Part shown: in pieces, positions 1 to 9,700 of the stretch
Position numbering within the stretch: the first letter of the stretch is position 1
Layout of the letters: each line of letters starts with the position of its first letter
Source of the DNA: Acanthaster planci
Lineage: Eukaryota; Echinodermata; Asteroidea; Valvatida; Acanthasteridae
Direction: 5' to 3'
Assembly (NCBI RefSeq): GCF_001949145.1
Contig: NW_019091480.1
Span: forward strand, 312,485 to 322,868
DNA: 10,384 nt
The notes under the pieces: generated by a model
Seen by the model: the letters and a program-made list of their open reading frames with translations, nothing else
Told to the model about the DNA's origin: nothing
The model's database searches: none
Position numbers and translations under genes: made by a program

Positions 1-661
1 ATCGATGTAGAAATATCTACAGTCAACAATTCTTAAGAATTATTGACAATTTACACCACCATACATCTTTAAAATTTTAAACTTTGTTTTTCTAACTTAC
101 CGATACAAATTTTAGGTGCTGAAAAATCAGCATCATTTGGGAAACCGGAAGCAGAACTTTTTTTTGGCTTAATCAGCTGACCAGTCAAGAGCCCAAGCCA
201 GCTTTGTGACCAACTGCCCTGACTGACCTATACATGGTGTCACAAAACTGGCACGTAGTATGCACACATACAGCTGACAGTCACTATGAGTGGTCTCTGT
301 GTGTAATTTACCCGGGCTACAAGGTGTGTTGCTGAAGGAATTCATGCAGCATGCATGTGTGTGTGTGATGGGCCCCGCTGAGACAGCCTGACCCTATCAA
401 TCCTATAATAATTGTGATTGTATAGTTGTGACAGTTACAGTGATCTTTGTTCAACTTCACAACCAATATTATCACCAAGCAAGAATGTCGCTTGACTTCA
501 TACAAAAAAACAATTGACATTGCTAGCAACTTGAAGTTGCTGAACGCAATCACATTTTCATGCTAGAATATGTTTACATATCTGATCAACGATCTGAAAT
601 TTGGGGGTTTTTAAAAAGCAGTAACTGTTTCTTTGATCAAATTTTGTTTTCTCCATTTTAG
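1..661 (+). other. Upstream intron (3' part) of the VPS13 gene
   Basis: No coding exon is supportable here. The interval ends in a pyrimidine-rich tract and the AG at 660-661. It contains a 26-base near-palindrome (22-47), a short GCTGA/TCAGC foldback (118-131) and a GT dinucleotide run (about 356-367). An AG at 114-115 is followed by a short open stretch, but no donor or family-like sequence follows it. Confidence 0.6.
356..367. repeat. Short GT microsatellite
   Basis: About six GT units in a row follow an ATGCATGC-like stretch. It is short, intronic and probably of no function, but it is a possible length polymorphism. Confidence 0.6.
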
Positions 662-739
662 ACCTTCTTTCAGCCATTTATCAAGCAAGTGGAGATTATC
701 CAAGCTAGTGAGAGCTCCCGGGTGGCTGTCCAGAAAAAG
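662..739 (+). CDS. VPS13A: VPS13 exon: helical linker before the IPQSP beta-groove segment
   Basis: The exon is 78 nt, phase 0 to 0, giving 26 codons from TFFQPFIKQVEIIQ to RVAVQKK. It lies between an acceptor ending TTTTAG and a donor AAG|GTAGGC. The charged, alanine- and serine-containing sequence looks helical and runs directly into MKDLSDEGLKISW of the next exon. This resembles the helical stretch that precedes the conserved APV(I/V)xIPQS strand in VPS13A and VPS13C. It is too short for the translation alone to prove identity; the support is the phase-perfect join and its position. Confidence 0.75.
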
Positions 740-3700
740 GTAGGCTGGACAATCCTTGCAATGACACTCTTGATAGATTTCTTAACTCCTTGAAGGGATT
801 GCCTGCAAAGCTACCCTAAATCATGTCTGAATCCTGCATTGTGAATCCTGCTACGTTGTACCTCTCTCCTCCAGATGTGGATTTGATAGTATACCCCAAA
901 AAATTCTAAATTGGTTAACAAAGCTAAATTGGTTTCCAAAGTAGGTCTAGTACTGGCAGAAGTAGAAGCCAAACTAAGTAATTCGGAAAACATCAGAAAC
1001 TATAGAATAAGATCGCTGTTCACGTTTGATTTTTTTTAACAGGTATTTAGGGACTTGTACATTGTTAAATCTAAATTGTTTACTGTATAGTAGTTGTGTT
1101 TGATGTTTTCACAGTGCCATCTGACGTAGAGTTTTTCTGCGTCTCGTACTTGCAATGGCTAAATTTTTAAGTGCTTCAACAGTGTGTTAAATATTTACCC
1201 AACATAGAATCAAGGCACAGTCCCACAATTGCACCTGTGCATAACGTAACTGGCCAAATTATTGGTGAAAGGCATACTGGGTTTATAGTTAGGAGACTGA
1301 GCTCCCTGTGAAATCAGTCTGTCAGGCAAGCTGTCATCTTGAAGAAAGCAATGAAAGAAGTCCCTTTCCAGTGATGTGTCTGAAGATTCCTTTTGGGAAA
1401 TTGCTGTTAGTTGTTCGTTATTAATTTAGTGTTGTAAGTATTGAAATGATGCACATGCACGCATGGTTGCTGCCGGTATAATTCATCGGTTCAGTGTACA
1501 ACATTGCATCGCTGTAGTCGCCTCAATGAGGGTACGTCCCAGATGCCGAATTTGGGTGCAATTCAATGCATGACTCTGTTGCTATTGATTTTAAATCAAG
1601 ACCCTCGAATGTTGTCTTTCCTTGAATATACAGCATTCATTGAGCTTTAACTTCATGAGGTTAGTTTATAAAGCACCCGTAATTAGATTTTGAGTATGTT
1701 GTTGCCTCACACGAGCATAATGCAGAAAGGATAATTGACAAACTGTATCTTTAAGCATAAGAGTTCTTTCTTCCTAGATGAAAGATCTTAGCGACGAGGG
1801 TCTCAAGATCAGTTGGTACGTCAACATCCGAGCTCCAGTCATCTTCATCCCACAGTCCCCTCAATCTACCCGCTGCCTTGTGGCTCATCTCGGTGACTTG
1901 ATGCTGTCCAATAACTTTGAGGAAGTCGAGGTAGAGGGGTTGGAGTCCAAGTCACTGATTGATCACATGTCATTACAGCTGAACTCCATTGAGCTGTCAA
2001 GGTAAACCTCCTTACCCCATAGCCCTACCTTGGTCCTCTAAGACCTCAGTCTTATTCTCAACCCCAAGTTCAATGAATGCTCTACTCTTAGTCTTTGACA
2101 CAAGAAAGAAACTTTCTACTGGGAATTCCCTTGTGCCACTGTTGTGGAGTAGCTAAGCACTGACATGTGACAGGATCTCATAGCATGAGGCTCAAGGCCG
2201 TCTTTAAGTTTGTTTTACTTTGCATTGTTAGAAAGAGCAGACTCATCAACTCTTAATTTTGAGTAGATCTCAGTTTAAGCATCTTGATGTAAGGGAGCAT
2301 TTTGAACGTTAGAAAGCTAGAGAACATTATTCCAATCAGGACACCTGCTGTTAATGGGAACGTTGGTTAGTGCCTTTGATAATGACTCAGCAGTGGCTCA
2401 TTTTCTTCAGGAACACAGCAAATTCCAAAGAGAAAACTCAAGAGTGTTCAGTGAAGGAGCGTCCCAACTTTAAGATATACCCTAAATGGTGCATAGATTT
2501 TATGGTTCAAATATAATGAAGGTGCCTTAATATACATGTATCATGTGTAAGATTCCCTTGAAGGCCCGTGGCTTGGATGACTTGCGTCTGATTTGAAGTT
2601 GGGTCACAACTGTTACATTTGTATTTGCTTGGCAAAAACATGTTGCTATCTAAAATGCTATGTGCAATACACTGGTTGTTTCTCATCTCAGTGACTAGAT
2701 TTGCTAAGTTATATTTCCTGCTTAACAGCTGTATGAGATTGGGCCGTGGGACTTACGGTCATGTGACAAGAACTGACTACATCTTATGCCAACTTTGTTA
2801 TTGTTTTGGCTGTGTCAACAGTGTAATTGCTTTGACTCAGAAGATGTTTGTCATTGTAAACAGGGGACTTGTTCAACCCAACCAGGTGCTTGGTATCCAT
2901 CGTCTCTTGATTGAACCTCTGACACTGCGTGTTCATCTGAAATGGGCTGTACCCCCAGTTCACGAGTCAATTACACCACTGGATATTAGCATTATCCTGG
3001 AACACATTGAGGTAACGACCCTTACCCTGACTTAAACATCACACCTATTACTGATCCCAAGTCGTACGTTTAGTGGATTCATTTGCTAGGCTTTTGTCAT
3101 TCCTTGTTGGAACTCATTTCCAAGTACTAGCAATGACCACCACGCTAGTTGAACAGCAAACATAAAACATGCTCCAAGTAGAGCACATCAGTCAATTAAA
3201 CAGGAAGCCAGTACCTTTCCAATGAGCATCGGATGAAGGCCCTACTAGATGTAACCTTGCTCGATTATGTGCAGGTGAATGTTGGTGAGCAGGATGTGGT
3301 GTCAATTCTAGCTGTCATCAATGACAACTTGCTGCACAGTGAAGGTACCCAGAGCATGGAAGGTAGGATTCAATGCAAGAATCACAACAGCTCATTATTT
3401 CAGATAACAAGGTTCCAGTTAGGCACCATCTTTAATTGCCAAATTAGTTAATTGCAAGTGAGCATTTTTACTGATATGTTCCTTCCAGGGACTAAGAAAT
3501 TATGGATCTTTCCTTCTGAAAGAGACTAAAATAGTCCTATAATGTGGCAAAATTTGGGATAAATCCTAATGCTTGTATGTGTTTGCATGTCTGCACTTTT
3601 TGTTGTAGCGCCAACTATCACAGTAGAGGTGCATTCTTCTGACCCTGCTGGATCTAAGATGCTCCTTGATGAACCGGTCACCCCAACCCCTGGTAGGAGT

Positions 3701-6700
3701 ACCACTGTAGTTGATGCTGCCAAGAAGAAAGCTGTCCATGCTGAGTTTGTGCTGCAAGGAGTGCATATCACTCTCTTCACCAATGAGCCAAGACTGGTAA
3801 GACTGGAACAAGTCTAGTCAGGTGTCATAAAAGTATTTGACAAAAGCTGGTTGTTGTGGGTAGCACTTGCTTCTTAATGGAAAGAGACAGTACTCATGGG
3901 TTCTTGGAAAGTCTCCAATTGGTTTGGGACCACATTTGTAACTCAACTGCACTTAAAATTGAATTGTTAAGAACAATATAAATTGTGTTCTCTTTCAGAT
4001 TGAAAACAAAGCTTTTGGTGAGATGGCTACTTCTGAGCTTGATTTATTGTTCCAAAGTAGCCTTCTTGCTTTGAATTTATGTAACCTGTGGCACAATTTT
4101 GTCTTAAGGCGTGATTCATGTTGTGATGTTGGCCAAATCTAAATTGTCTATAGAGTTGTGCATGTGTGGGTAGAGGGAAGAACAGTATATGGGATACTTG
4201 CCAGAGAGTTGAAGAAAGAAAAACATCAAGCTGCCCCTCTTTTTAGTGGGTACTAACTTCCAGAAAAGTTTAACCACCCCTGGGTTTTTTGTCTGGGTTC
4301 TCCGGTGTTCCTCCACAAAAATCATTTCTTAATCTCGGGCAGTACTCTGTGGTCATATGTACTTTGTTTGGCAACTCGTGAAGACTGATTCATACTAAGC
4401 AAGAATGCAAACATGAATGCAAACTTACACACCACATCACATCATCACATCAAATATTCGCACTGCGAAATCTCAAAAGTTGCACACAATGCAACCATAG
4501 TTATTCAAATGCAAGTTTAGATCGAGCACTTTGTGACGTGTAATTAGTGTTTTTGCCCGAAGTATGAATTGGCCTTTGGGCACCCTTGCACACATTTGAT
4601 TCAAGCAAGCTGTAGTGGCATCCCTCATAATTCAGCCTTTTGGCTGTGAGTAAGGATGATCAGTCTCTACTATTAAAAAGTTAAGTTCCATCTGGCATAC
4701 CTGATTGTCAAAATTGCATATGTCATTCGCTATCACCACAGCTGTTAAAGGGGTTTGATTTACATGACCCACTTCATGGTCAAGCTCCAGCCTCACTCAT
4801 TAAATAGCTCATCTTATCCTAGCCTATGGGTGGACAAGGGTTGGACCAACGGGATCTACGGTACGGTCTGTCCAGCTTCCAACTGCAAGAAGTGAAAGGC
4901 TCAGCGTCAGTGTTCACAGGTGGTTCAATAGAGGTCCAGGCCACTATGCTGAGTGTCACACTGGATGATATACGACCCAAGAGTCCGTTAGCCATCAAGA
5001 GGTATGGTTGTTTGAGCTGTTTGATAATTTTGCCTCTGAACAGGTTTGAAGCCTGAAAGGCACAGGTTTGTTACCTATTTGGTGAAACCCACAGATTTGA
5101 CCTTTAGTAATTGAACAGCATGGAGATACTGGGGATAAATGTCCTTTCTGGATGATGAATATCCCTTTCAGTGTTTGTTTAATTTCAGCATTCTCCTGAA
5201 ATCAGGCAAGAAGGGTGGCAAGGCTAAGCCACGCGCAGGGAATGGGGATTCCCCAATGATATCGCTCACATACTCAAGAAATGAACTCAACGACCAACAA
5301 GGTATGCCACTTCATGATACTAAATATGATTATTAAATGTGGCAAACATTTGAAGGAGTGAGATTTAAAAAAAACCAAATGGTGACATTTTCAATTAGTG
5401 GAAAGCGTAGAAAAAAGTTAAATATACAAAGGATGTCTTTGAGTATCAAAATATGTCTTTTGTAAAAGTAAATAAAGAGCAGTAATCTCACAACTTGCAT
5501 GTCTGATGAATAGAGGAGAATCATTTGGCAGATTTTCAAAGGCAAATTTCCTCTTCCTATTTGTCTTCTTTTGACCTCCTTACTTCTTTGTCTTCTGTAG
5601 TTGAGTTCACGGTGGATGGCATTCGTGTCAACATCTTTGTCCACTATCTCCTGGCAGTCAGCCATTTCTTTAGCAGTGCAGTGGCCAAGCCGACTGTCAT
5701 GTCACCAACCAGCTCTTTCCCAGGTTCAACCTCTCGTCAGACCTCACGGTAAGACAGTAGTTTGTTGAATTGTCTGGATGGCCGTAAGTGTATTATCACA
5801 TCGGACGTTGTGTTTGTTATTCTCAAAATCAGATGTTTCTGACAAATTTTGTCACATTTTTTGAAATAGTCTTTAGGCTGAATTAACAGACTTGACATGC
5901 TTACATGTATCTTTATTTAGGATATGCTGATTTGTAAAATTTGGTATTTTAAATGTAAAATGTCACCTTTGCAAAGCTATAGGACTAATGTGGTAAAACT
6001 CAAAATGCATTGTCAAAAAATGGAGACTTTCCTCACCGAGTGTGGAAGTCTTTCATCTTTCCAAAACACTTGGGATAATTTTTATTTAGAATTCTTTTCC
6101 TTTCAGATTGTGGAACTTTTATTTTCTGATGTTCTTACACAGGATGGTAGTGGAGCCAGCTCCCGTTGAACTAAGGCAAGGCACGCTGAGGGTCACAGGT
6201 CATATCAGGAAACCAGAGGTTGTACTCTTTGACGACCCAACCAGTGAGAATAGCCAGGTCCTTGTCATGAAGGTCAGTATGGGGTAAAGACAGGAGATAT
6301 TGGATGGATAGCTCTACCGTGACAGAATGACAAGGCTGTTGGATTAAAGGTCCAGATAAAAAGAAGTGCAGTATTCTGATAGGTCTGGAGGGATAAAGAA
6401 TTTGAGTTCAAGTTTTATAAGATTGTAACATTTTTCTGTGACAAAATTGTGCGTGCACATAAATGACTTGACACACTTTTCTTGATTTTCTTTTCCTTGG
6501 TGAATTTGTTGAGTCATAGACCATCAATTTGCTCAGATTATGTATTTTTGTTACTCCAAAAGTGTCTGAGCTGTTGATAAATAGAACTACAAACCACTCA
6601 GATCGTAGAAACCCATGTGGCATAGTTTTGTGTCATTTGGATGCAGTGATGCACCATCAGTTCTTTGTGACTTTAGGATCAACCGTGTAAAACTTGAGTC

Positions 6701-9700
6701 TGTGGAAGTTCAGCTGTCGATATTTCAAAGTCAGAGGAGTAGTCGTGTGCATAATATCCGATTCTCTCACTGGGAATGGACTATTACTTGGAGATAAGCA
6801 GTGTTGCAATTGTGTTAAGTTTCTATCACAGTGTCACTTTAGAAGCAGTAATATGGAACCTCCCAAGTATATGACCCTAGCAAACATTCAGAAATGGCAA
6901 GATTTCTTGTGGTGTTTCATCAGGCCCTTGAACATAGTGATATAAATTACATTTCACACCCACAAGAGACCTTTGTCGGCAGGGTGTTGTGATAAGCCCA
7001 AATACACAACTGAATATGCACTTTGTGATATTAATCTGGAACTAGTAAATTTAGAAAAGACTCTTCGTTGGATCTGCTTGCATACTGTATGGGGGCCTTA
7101 TCACCAGATGTAGACACTGGAACCTAAGGGACACCAAGGCTAGTTTTTACTTGTAGTTTTTTCTATTACATTTCCTCATGACATTATCTGTGTTTCTTGC
7201 TTTGTTCCTTTGCAGCTTGGGGCATCTCTAGCCTTCCAAGCAGACATTGCTGAAGAGACGGCTGTTGCTAACATCACTGATGTGGAGATCTATTCTTGTG
7301 TCTACTCCCAACCCCTACAAACTGCTTATAAGGTATCGGGTCTTCACTTGGGATTCCTACCTGATCAATCGGTCCTCAACTTTTCCTCTGATTAGTCCAT
7401 CTCGTTTGTGAAAATAAAACTGCTTTTGTTCTGTATTGCCATTGAAAATGAAAAGGGGCAGGTGTAATAGTTGCATGAAGTCTGCATTTTTTTTGCTTTG
7501 GACAGTAAATATCGTATGTCTCAAGACCAGTTCATTCTTGGGTAAAAACTGTTGTAAACACCTCATTGTGATATCAAATCCAGTTCACCTCCTACTCACA
7601 TTTGCATAAGGTATGATCTTACCTTCAAAGTTAATAAAGATCAACTCCGTTAACGCTATCTTGTTATCTTGATTCAGACATTTAAAAAACATGTTTTTAC
7701 ATGTGAATCTGTATCACACACTTCATATTATAGACTAATTTTAGACCCAGTAACATCTCTCTCCTTTTCTGCCTCTCACATTCTGTTGAAAATGCTAACC
7801 CTGGATTGTATAAGCAGTCTTTTTTAAATTTAAATTGACTATGCACCTGCAGGTGCTGGAGCCTTGTGCCTTAACCTTCACACGATCAGTTAGTGCTACT
7901 AGAGATGAGACCATGGCTATTGATGTGACAGAGGTCAAGTTCCACATTTCCCCTAGAGTGGTTTATCTTGTACAAGGTGTGATTGAAGCACTCAATTCAG
8001 TCAGGCAGGTTAGTGAGTAGTAGAGGATGGATGTCCATATATTGAAGAGTTTGTGGATAAGTACCAGAGATTTCTGCAGTGGCAGGCTATGAATTTCAGA
8101 CACTTAAGTAGTTATGCATGGAAAACCTTTACTCTCTGTTTAATTATTCTGTACATGTAGTTGGTTCTTTATTTTGAAATCACACCAGGTTTTTCTTTGG
8201 TCATTTTGTCTTCCTGCAAGTACATGTAGTTAATATTTTTATTTGAAGAGATTTAAAATAGTTGGAATAGTTGGGAGGTTGTGTCAGAAAAGCCAGGTGT
8301 ATCCGTCATTTTATTTCTGTTTGATGTCTTGCATTTCAGAAGCCCACAGCCACTCGCCATTTGATAGACTATGATCAGGAAGACATGTGGACTCCCAAAC
8401 CCATATTCTCTCATGGCTTCCACAAAAGAAAAGGTAATCACATGCCATCTGTGACCTTTGATGTAAGCTTGCGTTAGAAGAATATTAATGTTAGCATGAC
8501 ACCCTGCACTGCTAAACAGGTGGTTGTGGGTTCAAGTCCCATTCGGTAGACTCTTCAAATTGTTCATCATAGGCGCTCTGACAAACTGTAGGGATATTGT
8601 ATAATTAACCCTAACACTCCTCAGTCCTCCAACAGGTGAAGGATTGAGGAGTGTTAGGGTTAAGAGAGGCCGCCTTGACTCCAGCTACAACATCCTGTTG
8701 GACCAACATGCGTTCAAAAAGATTGGCAAATGTTTTAGTTTCCTCCACAAGACAAAGCGTAAGTACCTGTAGCACTCATCTACAGACGTATCATAGGCAC
8801 TGACCACAGGGGAGTGTTTTGTCCCCTACATGCTACTGGTCTGTATGCCTATGGTGCAGAATGCACAAAACAACTTTGCTGAAATCTGTGGGATCTGCAC
8901 ATGGATGCTACTAGCAAACTGCCAATGGCACACAAGGTTTGACTGAGCCCCGCATTTGTCACTTCTGAGATAAAACCCGCACAATGCCAATGACATCATG
9001 TTTTTGAGGAAATAGAGAGATCATATCAAAATTAACGGTGACGATTGTGTCATTCTGCATTAACAGGTAGCATGAAGAACATGGTTGACTTTGGCCCAAC
9101 ACCAGACCTGTCAGGGGCTAAGCAGAGACTGACGATGCAAGTTCCTCGAGTCAAGATCTTGCTGGAACTTGAAGAGGATCATGAACACGTGGCCATGTTG
9201 GGCATCCGTAGTGGGCTGAAGGCTACGGTGTGCGATTGGAGTCACAGTGTAAGTTTAGTATGGCGGATGCAGTCTGTGACTCACTGTGGAGTTTTCCTGC
9301 ACACAAAGTTCATTTTTTTCAGTGGCTATTGTGACCCAGGAAACCTGTTTTTTTTCTGCTGTTTCAGCCGAATTCTTTTGCCAATGTCTGAGGTTTATCT
9401 GTTGTGTCAGAAGGTAGCTCTCCTTGGAGCCTCACACTTTATAGTAGGGCGAGGCACTCTTGGGATTTTGTTTTGTTCTGACGTGTGTTGTCATGCTTGT
9501 TGAAGTTCTTTCTTGTTTCTTTGAGATCATTCCAAGTAAATGTCATGTTTAGTACAGCTTAATGTGGTTGGATCATTTGTATTTTTAGCTGAATGTTTCC
9601 GCTGAGGTGTCCCTAGAGGTTCATGTCTACAATGAGAAGGTTAGCACCTGGGAACCTTTGGTTGAACCAGTCATGGAACAGGAGAAGGTCTATAGGCCCT

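Larger units (their letters stand above)
3797..4822 (+). other. Intron, 1,026 bases
   Basis: GT at 3797 and AG at 4821-4822. It holds a possible 19-nt microexon (3999-4017), a tandem 12-mer with core GAATGCAAAC (4403-4426) and a CATCA-rich run (about 4431-4451). An open stretch on the - strand near 4116-4325 has no family-like content and is treated as chance. Confidence 0.75.

Noticed and set aside
875-940. Exon-like stretch with a strong acceptor (CTCTCTCCTCCAG) and a GTAGGT donor
   Set aside because: It is open only if entered in phase 2, but the upstream exon leaves in phase 0, which gives a stop at the fourth codon. The exons on each side already join in frame with continuous family sequence.
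2619-2885. Long open stretch (138 codons) reading into the exon at 2886
   Set aside because: The upstream part is hydrophobic and cysteine-rich, unlike VPS13, and no splice join reaches its start. It is intron that happens to stay open.
3526-3811. Two overlapping - strand open frames opposite the 3609-3796 exon
   Set aside because: They are shadows of the real exon on the + strand, with no family resemblance or splice support.
5333-5665. 110-codon - strand open frame
   Set aside because: It lies opposite an AT-rich intron and the exon at 5601, and the translation shows no recognisable domain. Chance is sufficient.
6677-6740. VPS13-like reading INRVKLESVEVQLSIFQ after a TTTAG acceptor
   Set aside because: The upstream exon ends in phase 0, which here hits a TGA within a few codons. 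The joined flanks (VLVMK + LGASLAF) already match the family without a gap.
8652-8663. Telomere-like TTAGGGTTA
   Set aside because: There is only about one and a half units, and it is explained as one arm of the inverted repeat and as codons.
9249-9503. Coding extension of the exon ending at 9248
   Set aside because: A consensus GTAAGT donor at 9249 and the perfect join to the exon at 9589 show this is intron; the residues are low-complexity F, C and L.
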